A stretch of 64,000 bases of DNA from Narthecium ossifragum. Lineage: Eukaryota; Streptophyta; Magnoliopsida; Dioscoreales; Nartheciaceae. Each line of letters opens with the position of its first letter. The first letter of the stretch is position 1. Of this stretch, positions 27,396 through 39,700 are shown one piece after another. The notes below the pieces were generated by a model. That model ran no database searches, had not been told where the DNA came from, and saw only the letters and a program-made list of their open reading frames with translations. The stretch spans positions 150,617 through 214,616 of the forward strand of contig CAWUCF010000033.1 in the NCBI GenBank assembly GCA_963920575.1, in the 5' to 3' direction. Both the position numbers and the translations under genes were made by a program.

Positions 27396-28080
27396 CCACA
27401 GAGACCAGCTCAGGGCAGAGGAGGTTCGTGGAGATAGCGGAGGTATCCACGACGCCAGCAGCCGTACCAGCGTTACCCACCCCAGCACCAGCAGCAGCCC
27501 AGGCAGGGAGGCCAGCCACTTCTTCTGGCTGGGCCTTAGGGGCAGACGTCCAGAGGAGGCCAGAGCCAGCAGCTAGCGCTTGGTCCTCCTGTGTGCATTG
27601 AGTGCCGGCAGACGGGGCACTTTCGCAGAGATTGTCCGACGTTGAGGGCACAGTTCGCCCGTGGCGGAGCAGGCGGAGGTTGGCGGACACCAGGCGCCGG
27701 GAGAGGCAGAGGTCGCGACGGAGGTTGAGGCGGACCTAGAGGGGGAGTGTACGCACTTCCAGACCGCGAGTACCCAGACTTTGTGCAGCCACCCTTTCAG
27801 CCTTACCAGTACCAGCCACCCCAGCAGACTCTAGCCCTTCCACCAGCTGCAGTTGACCCTCCTGTTCTCAGAGGTACCTTCCAGCTTTTCAGTTCATTTG
27901 TAGATGTTCTGATAGATTCTGGGGCGTCTCATTCCTTTGTAGCTAGCGACTGTGTGGCATCGCTAGGGCTAGAGACTGAGCCACTTGGAGTCCCACTACA
28001 CTTAGACACACCCGTCGGTGGAGGAGCTCGTGTAGAGCTGATCTGCCGTTCTTGCGAGTTGGAGGTTGGGGGCCTCCGTG
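27396..28080 (+). pseudogene. Gag nucleocapsid knuckle and truncated aspartic protease
   Basis: This continues the gag frame past the stop at 27393, with further in-frame stops at 27435 (TAG), 27537 (TAG) and 27726 (TGA). A CCHC zinc knuckle, CIECRQTGHFRRDC, lies at 27594-27635 after a Q/P/R-rich linker. After the TGA, an open stretch reads YALPDREYPDF and then the protease active-site motif VLIDSGASHSFV, with the catalytic Asp codon at 27915. The protease is cut off at about 28080, where the sequence switches abruptly to LTR DNA. An apparent frame running on into the LTR is an artefact. No reverse transcriptase or integrase sequence is present. Confidence 0.88.
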
Positions 28081-28266
28081 TCTGTATTTTGGAGCTTAGA
28101 CTTTCTATAACTTGATGATTTATATTATAATTGAATCTGTTCGTCCTTAGAATACAATTGTGTAATTTAATTATCTTTTCCGCTTTGTATCGCGCCGGTT
28201 GATGATGAATAGTGTTAGGACCCTCACGCCCCGTCCTGGATGGGTTTTCTGGGTCGGGGTGTGACA
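28081..28266 (+). repeat. 3' LTR remnant (last 186 bp)
   Basis: This matches 26220-26405 over its full length at a constant offset of 1861, with two differences (G at 26244 is C at 28105; G at 26288 is A at 28149). It ends TGTGACA, directly followed by satellite. Upstream LTR sequence is missing and joins protease sequence at 28080/28081, so a single deletion removed most of pol and about 2.16 kb of the 3' LTR. Confidence 0.95.
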
Positions 28267-31200
28267 AGGCATTGCTAATTTTTTTTCTTATTTCTCAATC
28301 ATCTTTTTCCTGAATATCATCCCAGGCAGTCCTCCTCGAAGCCTCTAGCCACCGGATCAGGCACGTCAAATCCCCGGATCCTCAGCCTCCAAAATAGCAA
28401 GCTCTTACCTTTTACCTTTTTTGCCTTTTCCTTAACTTTTCGATACTAGACCTTCCTAATTTATTTTCTTATTTATCATTCATCTTTTTGCTGAATATCA
28501 TCCCAGGCTTGCCTCTTCGAATCCCCTGGCCACCCGATCAGGCACGTCGAATCCCCGGATCCTTAGCCTGCAAAATAGCACGCTTTTAACTTTTACCTTT
28601 TTGCCTTTTCCTTCACTTTTTGATACTAGGCCTTGCTATTTTATTTATTATTTGTCATTCAATTTTTTACTGAATATTATCCCAGGCAGGCCTCCCCTAA
28701 GCCCCTGGCCACCGGATCGGGCACGTCGAATCCCCGGATCCACAGCCTGCAAAATAGCAAGCTTTTTACCTTTTACCTTTTTTGCCTTTTCCTTCACTTT
28801 TTGATACTAGGCCTTCCTAATTTTTTTCCTTATTTATCATTCATCTTTTTGCTGAATATCATCCCAGGCAGGCCTCCTCGAAGCCCCTGGCCACCCGATC
28901 AGGCACGTCGAATCCCCGGATCCTTAGCCTGCAAAATAGCACGCTTTTAACTTTTACCTTTTTGCCTTTTCCTTCACTTTTTGATACTAGGCCTTGCACA
29001 TTTTTTTTTCTTTTTCATTCAATTTTCTGCTGAATATTATCCCAGGCAGGCCTCCCCTAAGCCCCTGGCCACCGGATCGGGCACGTCGAATCCCCGGATC
29101 CTCAGCCTGCAAAATAGCACGCTTTTACCTTTTACCTTTTCCTTCACTTTTTGATACTTGGCATTGCTAATTTTTTTTCTTATTTGTCATTCAATTTTTT
29201 GCTGAATATTATCCCAGGTAGGCCGCCCCTAAGCCCCTGGCCACCGGATCGGGCACGTCGAATCCCCGGATCCTCAGCCTGCAAAATAGCAAGCTTTTAC
29301 CTTTTACCTTTTTTGCCTTTTCCTTCACATTATGATACGAGGCCTTCCTAATTTTTTTTCTTATTTATCATTCATCTTTTTGCTGAATATCATCCCCGGC
29401 AGGCCTCCTCGAAGCCCCTGGCCACCGGATCTGGCACGTCGAATCCCCGGATCCTTAGCCTACAAAATAGCAAGCTTTTACCTTTTACCTTTTTGCCTTT
29501 TCCTTCACTTTTTGATACGTGGCCTTGCTAGTTTTTTTTCTTATTTCTCATTCATCTTTTTGTTGAATATCATCCCAGGGAAGGCCTCCTCGAAGCCTTC
29601 GGCGACCGGATCGGGCACGTCGAATCCCCGGATCCTCAGCCTGCAAAATAGCAAGCTTTTACCTTTTACCTTTTTTGGCTTTTCCTTCACTTTTTGATAC
29701 AAGGCCTTGCTAATTTTTTTTCTTATTTATCATTCATCTTTTTGTTAAATATTATCCCAAGTAGGCCTCCTCGAATCCCCTGGCCACCGGAACAGGCACG
29801 TCGAATCCCCGGATCCTCAGCCTGCAAAATAGCAACCTTTTACCTTTTTGCCTTTTCCTTCGCTTTTTGATACTAGGCCTTGCTAATTTTTTTCTTATTT
29901 CTCATTCATCTTTTTGCTGAATATCATCCCAGGCAGGCCTCCTCGAAGCCTCTGGCCATCGAATCAGGCACGTCGAATCCCCGGATCCTCAGCCTCCAAA
30001 ATAGCATGGTTTTACCTTTTACCTTTTTTGCCTTTTCCTTCACTTTTTGATACTGGGCCTTGCTAATTTTTTTTCCCTTTTTCTCTTTCATCTTTCTGGT
30101 GAATATCATCCCAGACAGGCCTCCCCTATGCCCCTGGTCACCGGATCGGGCACGTCGAATCTCCGAATCCTCTGCCTACAAAATACCAAGCTTTTGCCTT
30201 TTACCTTTTTGCCTGTTCCTTCACTTTTTGATACTCGGCCTTGCTAATTTTTTTTCTTATTTCTCATTCATCTTTTTGCTGAATATCATCCTAGGCAGGC
30301 CTCCTCGAAGCCTATGGCCACCGGATCGGGCACGTCGAATCCCCTAATCCTCAGCCTCCAAAATAACAAGCTGTTACCTTTTACCTTTTTTGTCTTTTCC
30401 TTCACTTTTTGGTAATAGGCCTTGCTAATTTTTTTTCTTATTTCTCATACATCTTTTTGCTGAATATCATTCCAGGCAGGACTCCTCGAAACCTCTGGCC
30501 ATCGAATCGGGCACGTCGAATCCCCGGATCCTCAACCTCAAAAATAGCAAGCTTTTACCTTTTACCTTTTTTGCCTTTTCCTTCACTTTTTGATACTAGG
30601 CCTTGCTAATTTTTTTCCCTTTTTCTCTTTCATCTTTTTGGTGAATATCACCCCAGGCAGGCCTCCCCTTTGCCCCTAGTCACCGGATCGGGTACGTCGA
30701 ATCCCCGGATCCTCAGCCTACAAAATAGCAAGCTTTTACCTTTAACCTTTTTGCCTTTTCCTTCACTTTTTGATACTCGGCCTGGCTAATTTTTTTTCTT
30801 TCTTCTTATTCATCATTTTGCTGAATATCAACCCAGGCAGGCCTCCTCGAAGCCTCTGGCCACCGGATCGGGTACGTCGAATCCCCGAATCCTCAGCCTC
30901 CAAAATAACAAGCTTTTACTTGTTACCTTTTTTGTCTTTTCCTTCACTTTTTTATCGTAGGCCTTGCTAATTTTTTTCCCTTTTTCTCATTAATCATTTT
31001 GGTGAATATCATCCCAGACAGGCCTCCCCTATGCCCCTGGCCACCGGATCGGGCACGTCGAATCCCCGAATCCTTAGCCTCCAAAATAACAAGCTGTTAC
31101 ATTTTCCTTCACTTTTTGATAATAGGCCTTGCTAATTTTTTTTCTTATTTCTCATACATCCTTTTGCTGAATATCATCCCAGGCAGGCCTCCTCGAAGCC

Positions 31201-34200
31201 TCTAGCCACCGAATCGGGCACGTCGAATCCCCGGATCCTCAGCCTCCAAAATAGCATGCTTTTACCTTTTACCTTTTTTGTCTTTTCCTTCACTTTTTGA
31301 TACTAGGCATTGCTAATTTTTTTCCCTTTTTCTCTTTCATCTTTTTGGTGAATATCATCCCCGGCAGGCCTCCCCAATGCCCCTAGTCACCGGATCGGGT
31401 ACGTCGAATCCCCGTATCCTCAGCCTCTTTTTCCTTTTACCTTTTTTACCTTTTCCTTCACTTTTTGATATTCGGCCTTGCTAATTTTTTTCCCTTTTTC
31501 TCATTCATCTTTTTGGTGAATATCATCCCAGGCAGGCCTCCACTATGCCCCTGGCCACCGGATCGGGCACGTCGAATCCCCAGATTCTCAGCCTACAAAA
31601 TAACAAGCTTTTATCTTTTACCTTATTGCCTTTTCCTTCACTTTTTGATACTAGGCCTTGCTAATTTTTTTTCTTATTTCTCATACATCTTTTTGCTGAA
31701 TATCAATCTAGGCAGGCCTTCTCGAAGCCTCTAGCCACCGAATCGCGTACGTCGAATCCCCGGATCCTCAGCCTCAAAAATAGGTAGCATTTACCTTTTA
31801 CCTTTTTTGCCTTTTCCTTCACTTTTTGATACTAGGCCTTGCTAATTTTTTTTACTAACAAGCTCTTCCAAAATAATATGCTGTTACCTTTTACCTTTTT
31901 TGCCTTTTCCTTCACTTTTTGATAACAGGCCTTGCTAATTTTTTATCTTATTTCTCATACATCTTTTTGCTGAATATCATCTCAGGCAGTCCTCCCCAAT
32001 GCCCCTGGCCACCGGATCGGGCACGTTGAATCCCCAGATCCTCAGCCTACAAAATAGCAAGCTTTTACCTTTTATCTTATTGCCTTTTCCTTCACTTTTT
32101 GATACTAGGCCTTGCTAATTTTTTTTACTAACAAGCTCTTCCAAAATAACAAGCTGTTACCTTTTACCTTTTTTGCCTTTTCCTTCACTTTTTGATAATA
32201 GGCCTTGCAAATTTTATTCCTTATTTCTCATACATCTTTTTGCTGAATATCATCCCATGCAGGCCTCCTCGGAGCCTCTGCCACCGAATCGGGCACGTCG
32301 AATCCCCGAATCCTCAGCCTCCAAAATAGCAAGCTTTTACCTTTTACCTTTTTGCCTTTTCCTTCACTTTTTCATACTAGGCCTTGCTAATTTTTTTCCC
32401 TTTTTCTCTTTCATCTTTTTGGTGAATATCATCCCAGGCAGGCCTCCCCAATGCCCCTAGTCACCGGATCGGGTACGTCGAATCCCCGGATCCTCAGCCT
32501 ACAAAATAGCAAGCTTTTACCTTTTACCTTTTTGCCTTTTCCTTCACTTTTTGATACTCGGCCTTGCTAATTTTTTTTCTTATTTCTCATTCATCTTTTT
32601 ACTGAATATCATCCCAGGCAGCCCTGCTCGAAGCCTCTGGCCACCGGATCGGGTATGTCGAATCCCCGAATCCTCAGCCACCAAAATAACAAGCTTTTAC
32701 CTTTTACCTTTTTTGCCTTTTCCTTCACTTTTTGATAGTAGGCCTTGCTAATTTTTTTCCCTTTTTCTCATTCATCATTTTGGTGAATATCATCCCAGAC
32801 AGCCCACCCCTATGCTCCTGGCAACCGGATCGGGCACGTCGAATCCCCGGATCCTGAGCCTACAAAATAGCAAGCTTTTACCTTTTTGCCTTTTCCTTCA
32901 CTTTTTAATACTAGGCCTTGCTAATTTTTTTTATTATTTCTCATTCATATTTTTGCTGAATATCATCCCAGGCAGGCCTCCCCTATGCCCCTAGCCACTG
33001 GATTGGGCACGTCTAATCCCCGGATCCTCAGCCTACAAAATAGGAAGCTTTTACCTTTTACCTTTATGCCTTTTCCTTCACTTTTTGATACTAGGCCTTG
33101 CTAATTTTTTTATTATTTCTCATTCATCTTTTTGCTAAATATCATCCCAGGCAATCCTCCTCGAAGCCCCTGGCCACCGGATCGGGTACATCGAATCCCC
33201 CGTATCCTCAGCGTGCAAAATAGCAAGCTTTTACCTTTTACCTTTTTGCCATTTCCATCACTTTTGAATACTAGGCCTTGCTAAATTTTTTTCTTATTTC
33301 TCATTCATCTTTTTGCTTAATATCATCCCCGGCAGGCCTCCCCTATGCCTCTGGCCACTGGATCGGGCACGTCGAATCCCCGGATCCTCAGTCTCTAAAA
33401 TATCAAGCTTTTACCTTTTACCTTTTTTGGCTTTTCCTTCACTTTTTGATACTAGGCCTTGCTAATTTTTTTCCCTTTTTCTCATTCATCTTTTTGGTGA
33501 ATATCATCCCAAGCAGCCCTCCGTTATGCCCCAGGCCAGCGGATCGGGCACGTCGAATCCCCGGATACTTAGCCTACAAAATAGCAAGCTTTTACCTTTT
33601 ACCTTTTTGCCTTTTCCTTCACTTTTATATACTAGGCCTTCCTAATTTTTTTTCTTATTTATCATTCATTTTTTTGCTTAATATCATCACATGCAGGCCT
33701 CCTCGAAGCCTTTGGCCACCGGATCGGGCACGTAGAATCCCCGGATCCTCAGCCTGCAAAATAGCAAGCTTTTACCTTTTACCTTTTTTGCCTTTTCCTT
33801 CACTTTTTGATACTAGACCTTCCTATTTTTTTTTCTTATTTACCATTTATATTTTTGCTGAATATCATCCCAGGCAGGCCTCCACGAAGCCCTTGGCCAC
33901 CGGATCGGGCAAGTCGAATCCCCGGATCCTCAGCCTGCAAAATAGCAAGCTTTTACCTTTTACAATTTTTCCTTTTCCTTCACTTTTTGATGCTAGGCCT
34001 TTCTAATTTTTTTTCTTATTTCTCATTCATGTTTTTGCAGAATATCATCCCATGCAGCCCTCCTCGAAGCCTCTGGACACCGGATCGGGCAAGTCGAATC
34101 CCCGGATCCTCAGCCTGCAAAATAGCAAGCTTTTACCTTTTAACTTTTTTCCTTTTCCTTCACTTTTTGATGCTAGGCCTTGCTAACTTTTTTTCTTATT

Positions 34201-36710
34201 TCGCATTCATGTTTTTGCTGAATATCATCCCAGGCAGCCCTCCTCGAAGCCTCTGGCCATCGGATCGGGCACGTCGAATCCCCGGATCCTCAGCCTCCAA
34301 AATATCAAGCTTTTACCTTTTACCTTTTTTGCCATTTGCTTCACTTTTTGATAGACCTTCCTATGTTTTTTTCTTATTTATCATTCATATTTTTGCTGAA
34401 TATCATCCCAGGCAGGCCTCCTCGAAGCCCCTGGCCACCGGATCGGGCAAGTCGAATCCCCGGATCCTCAGCCTGCAAAATAACAAGCTTTTACGTTTTA
34501 CCTTTTTGCCTTTTCCTTCACTTTTTGATACTAGGCCTTGCTAATTTTTTTTTATTATTTCTCATTCATCTTTTTGCTGAATATCATCCCCGCAGGCCTC
34601 CCCTACGCCCCTGGCCACCGGATCGGGCACGTCGAATCCCCGGATCCTCAGCCTCTAAAATATCAAGCTTTTACCTTTTACCTTTTTTGCCATTTCCTTC
34701 ACTTTTTGATATTAGGCCTTCCTAATTTTTTTCCCTTTTCCTCATTCATCTTTTTGGTGAATATCATCCCAGGCAGCCCTCCCCTATGCCCCTGGCCACC
34801 GGATCGGGCACATCGAATGCCCGGATCCTCAGCCTACAAAATAACAAGCTTTTACCTTTTACCTTTTTGCCTTTTTCTTCACTTTTTTATACTAGGCGTT
34901 CCTAGTTTTTTTTTCTTATTAATCATTCATCTTTTTGCTGAATATCATCCTAGGCAGGCCTCCTCGAATCCCCTGGCCACCGGATCGGGCACGTCGAATC
35001 CCCGGATCCTCAGCCTACAAAATAACAAACTTTTACCTTTTACCTTATTGCCTTTTCCATCAATTTTTGATACTAGGCCTTTCTAATTTTTTTTCTTATA
35101 TCTCATTCATCTTTTTGCTGAATATCATCCCAGGCAGGCCTCCTCGAAGCCCCTGGCAACAGGATCGGGCAAGTCGAATCCCCGGATCCTCAGCCTGCAA
35201 AATAGCAAGCTTTTACCTTTTACCTTTTTGCCTTTTCCTTCACTTTTTGATACTAGGCGTTCCTAATTTTTTTTCTTATTTATCATTCATCTTTTTCCTG
35301 AATATCATCCCAGGCAGGCCTCCTCGAAGCCTTTGGCCAACGGATCGGGCACGTCGAATCCTCGGATCCTCAGCCTGCAAAGTAGCAAGCTTTTACCTTT
35401 TACCTTTTTTGCCTTTTCCTTCACTTTTTGATACTAGCCTTCCTATTTTTTTTCTTATTTATCATTCATATATTTGCTAAATATCATCCCAGGCAGGCCT
35501 CCTCGAAGCCCCTGGCCACCGGATCGGGCAAGTCGAATCCCCAGATCCCCAGCCTGCAAAATAACAAGCTTTTACCTTTTACCTTTTTTGCCTTTTCCTT
35601 CACTTTTTGATACTAGACCTTCCTTTTTTTTTTCTTTTTTATCATTCATCTTTTTGATGAATTTCATCCCAGGCAGGCCTCCTCGAAGCCCCTGGCCACC
35701 GGATCGGGCAAGTCGAATCCCCGGATCCTCAGCCTGCAAAATAGCAAGCTTTTACCTTTTACCTTTTTGCCTTTTCCTCCACTTTTTGATACTAGGCCTT
35801 GCTAATTTTTTTTTTATTTCTCATTCATCTTTTTGCTGAATATCATCCCCGGCAGGCCTCCCCTATGCCCCTGGCCACCGGATCGGGCACGTCGAATCCC
35901 CGAATCCTCATCCTCTAAAATATCAAGCTTTTACCATTTACCTTTTTTGCCTTTTCCTTCACTTTTTGATACTAAGCCTTCCTAATTTCTTTCCCTTTTT
36001 CTCATTCATCTTTTTGGTGAATATCATCCCAGGCAGCCCTCCCCTATGCCCCTGGCCACTGGATCGGGCATATCGAATGCCCGGATCCTCAGCCTACAAA
36101 ATAGCAAGATTTTACCTTTTACCTTTTTGTCTTTTCCTTCACTTTTTGATACTAAGCGTTCCTGATTTTTTTTCTTATTTATCAGTCATCTTTTTGCTGA
36201 ATATCATCCCAGGCAGGCCTCCTCGAAGCCTCTGGCCACCGGATCGGGCACGTCGAATCCCCGGATCCTCAGCCTGCAAAATAGCAAGCTTTTACCTTTT
36301 ACCTTTTTTGCCTTTTCCTTCACTTTTTGATACTAGACCTTCCTATTTTTTTTTCTTATTTATCATTCATATTTTTGCAGAATATCATCTCAGGCAGGCC
36401 TCCTCGATGCCCCTGGCCACCGGATCGGGCAAGTCGAATCCCCGGATCCTCAGCCTGCAAAATAGCAAGCTTTTACCTTTTACCTTTTTGCCTTCTCCTT
36501 CACTTTTTGATACTTGAAATTGCTAATTTTTTTTCTTATTTCTCATTCATCTTTTTGCTGAATATCATCCCAGGCAGCCCTCCTCGAAGCCTCTGGCCAC
36601 CGGATCGGGCACGTCGAATCCCCGGATCCTCAGCCTCCAAAATAGCAAGCTTTTACCTTTTACCTTTTTTGCCTTTTTTGCCTTTTCCTTCACTTTTTGA
36701 TACTAAGCCT
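28267..36710 (+). repeat. Mixed satellite domain right of the retrotransposon
   Basis: Diverged 181-bp monomers of all three core types are interspersed, with length variants and a few truncated units (near 29130, 31100, 31424, 31853 and 32126). There is no clear long-range period by eye. No gene, RNA or second mobile element is seen in it. Confidence 0.85.
31850..32165 (+). repeat. Twice-copied rearranged monomer
   Basis: The unusual string 'actaacaagctcttccaaaa' follows 'ttgctaattttttt' near 31854 and again near 32127, 273 bp apart. It lacks the whole GC-rich core. Its pieces appear out of normal order: 'aacaagct', which normally follows 'caaaat', here precedes it. This looks like a template-switch or deletion product that was then duplicated with its neighbour. 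Confidence 0.75.
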
Positions 36711-39700
36711 TGGCCACCGGATCGGGCACGTCGAATCTCCGGATCATCAGCCTGCAAAATAGTAAGTTTTTACCTTTTACCATTTTTGCCTTTTCCTTCA
36801 CTTTCTGATACTAAACCTTCCTAATTTTTTTTCGTATATCTCATTCATATTTTTGCTGAATATCATCTCAGGCAGGCCTCCACGAAGCCTCTGGCCATCG
36901 GATCGGGCATGTCGAATCCCCGGATCCTCAGCCTACAAAATAACAAGCTTTTACCTTTTACCTTTTTTGCGTTTTCCTTCACTTCTGATACTTGGCCTTC
37001 CTAATTTTCTTTCTTATTTATCATTCATCTTTTTGATGAATTTCATCCCAGGCAGGCCTCCTCGAAGCCCCTGGCCACCTGATCGGGCACGTCGAATCCC
37101 CGGATCCTCAGCCTGCAAAATAGCAATCATTTAACTTATACCTTTTTGCCTTTTCCTTCACTTTTTGATACTAGGCCATCGTAATTTCTTTTTTTATATC
37201 TCATTCATCTTTTTGCTGAATATCATGCCAGTCAGGCCTCCTCGAAGCCCTTGGCCACCGGATCGGGCACGTCAAATCCCCGGTTCCTCAGCCTGCAAAA
37301 TAGCAAGCTTTTACCTTTTACCTTTTTTGCATTTTCCTTCACTTTTTGATAGACCTTCCTATTTTTTTTTCTTATTTTTCATTCATATTTTTGCTGAATA
37401 TCATCCGAGCCAGCCATCCTCGAAGCCCCTGGCCACCGGATCAGTCAAGTCGAATCCCCGGATCCTCAGCGTGCAAAATAGCAAGCTTTTACCTTTTACC
37501 TTTTTACCTTTTCCTTCACTTTTTGATACTAGGCCTTGCTAATTTTTTCTCCTTTTTCTCATTCATCATTTTGGTGAATATCATCCCAGACAGGCCTCCC
37601 CTATGCTCCTGACCACCGGATCGGGCACGTCGAATCCCCGGATCCTGAGCCGACAAAATAGCATGGTTTTACCTTTTTGCCTTTTCCTTCACTTTTTGAT
37701 ACTAGGCCTTGCTAATTTTTATTATTATTTCTCATTCATATTTTTGTTGAATATCATTCCAGGCAGGCCTCCCCTAAGACCCTGGCTACCGGATCGGGCA
37801 CGTCGAATCCCCGGATCCTCAGTCTACAAAATAGCAAACTTTTACCTTTAACCTTTTTGTCTTTTCCTTCACTTTTTGATACTAGGCCTTCGTAATTTTT
37901 TTTCGTATATCTCATTCATATTTTTGCTGAATATCATCCCAGGCTGGCCTCCTCGAAACCTCTGGCCACCGGATCGGGCACGTCGAATCCCCGGATCTTG
38001 AGCCGACAAAATAGCAAGGTTTTACCGTTTTGCCATTTCCTTCACTAAGACCCTGCTATTGTTTTTTATTATTTCTCATTCATATTTTTGCTGAATATCA
38101 TCCCAGGCAGGCCTCCCCTAAGACCCTGGCCACCGGATCGGGCACGTCGAATTCCCGGATGCTCAGGCTACAAAATAGCAAACTTTTACCTTTTACCTTT
38201 TTGCCTTTTCCTTCACTTTTTGATATTAGGCCTTGCTAATTTTGTTCCCTTTTTCTCATTCATCTTTTTGGTGAATATCATCCCAGGCAGGCCTCCCCAA
38301 TGCCCCTGGCCACCGAATCGGGCACGTCGAATCCCCGGATCCTCAGCCTCTAAAATATCAAGCTTTTACCTTTTACCTTTTTTGCATTTTCCTTCACTTT
38401 TTGATTCTAGGCCTTCCTAATTTGTTTCCCTTTTTCTCATTCATCTTTTTGGTGAATATCATCCCAGGCAGCCCTCCCTTATGACCCTGGCCACCGGATC
38501 GGACATGTCGAATCCCCGGATCCTCAGCCTACAAAATAGCAAGATTTTACCTTTTACCTTTTTTCCTTTTCCTTCACTTTTTGATACTAGGCCTTCCAAA
38601 TTTCTTTTCTTATTTGTCATTCCTATTTTTGCTGAATATCATCCCAGGCAGGCCTCCTCAAATCCCCTGGCCATCGGATCGGGCAAGTTGAATCCCCGGA
38701 TCCTCAACCTGCAAAATAGCAAGCTTTTACCTTTTACCTTTTTGCCTTTTCCTTCACTTTTTGATACTAGGCCTTGCTAATTTTTTTTCTTCTTTCTCAT
38801 TCATCTTTTTGCTAAATATCATCCCAGGCAGCCCTCCTCGAAGCCTCTGGCCCCCGGATCGGGCACGTCGAATCCCCGGATCCTCAGTCTCCAAATTAAC
38901 AAGCTTTTACCTTTTACCTTTTTGGCCTTTGTTGCCTTTTCCTTCACTTTTTGATACTAGGCCTTGCTAATTTTTTGTCTTATATCTCATTCATCTTTTT
39001 GCTGAATATCATCCCATGCAGGCCTCCTCGAAGCCTTTGGCCACCGGATCGGGCACATCGAATCCCCGGATCCTCAGCCTGCAAAATAGCAAGCTTTTAC
39101 CTTCTACCTTTTTTGCCTTTTCCTTCAATTTTTGATACTAGACCTTCCTATTTTTTTTTCTTATTTATCATTCATATTTTTGCAGAATATCATCCCAGGC
39201 AGACCTCCTCGAAGCCCATGGCCATCGGATCGGGCAAGTCGAATCCCCGGATCCTCAGCCTGCAAAATAGCAAGCTTTTACCTTTTACCTTTTTGCCTTT
39301 TCCTTCACTTTTTGATACTAGGCCTTGCTAATTTTTTTTCTTATATCTCATTCATATTTTTGCTGAATATCATCCCAGGCAGCCCTCCCCTAAGCCCCTG
39401 GCCACCGGATCGGGCACGTCGAATCCCCGGATCCTCAGCCAGCAAAATAGCAAGTTTTTACCTTTTACGTTTTTTGTGTTTTCCTTCAGTTTTTGATACT
39501 AGGCCTTCCTAATTTTTTTTCTTTTTTATCATTCATTTATTTGATGAAAATCATCCCAGGCAGCCCTCCTCAAAGCCCCTGGCCACCTGATCGGGCACGT
39601 TGAATCCCCAGATCCTCTGCCAGCAAAATAGCAAGCTTTTACCTTTTACCTTTTTGCCTTTTCCTTCACTTTTTGATACTAGGCCTTCCTAATTTTTTTT

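Larger units (their letters stand above)
24058..28266 (+). mobile_element. Nested, internally deleted Ty3/gypsy LTR retrotransposon (4.2 kb)
   Basis: GC-rich non-satellite DNA interrupts one monomer between 'actaggcct' and 'aggcattgct'. The element starts TGTGAG and ends TGTGACA. Order: complete 5' LTR, Met-tRNA-type primer-binding site, gag, CCHC knuckle, start of an aspartic protease, then the last 186 bp of the 3' LTR. Reverse transcriptase, RNase H, integrase, the polypurine tract and most of the 3' LTR are missing, so the copy cannot move by itself. Long LTRs, the Met primer site and gag followed by protease in one frame fit plant chromoviruses, most like the Tekay/Del group; that lineage call is inference. 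The flanks share AGGC but are not a perfect 5-bp target duplication (ggcct versus aggca). Confidence 0.93.

Noticed and set aside
26685..27690. Long minus-strand frames across gag
   Set aside because: GC-rich DNA with few stops; the + strand shows the gag domain, zinc knuckle and protease motif in a single frame, so these are shadows.
24058..28266. Solo LTR or a centromere-specific CRM-type element
   Set aside because: It has an internal region with PBS and gag, so it is not a solo LTR. The LTR at about 2.35 kb is longer than usual for CRM elements, and no integrase chromodomain remains to test.
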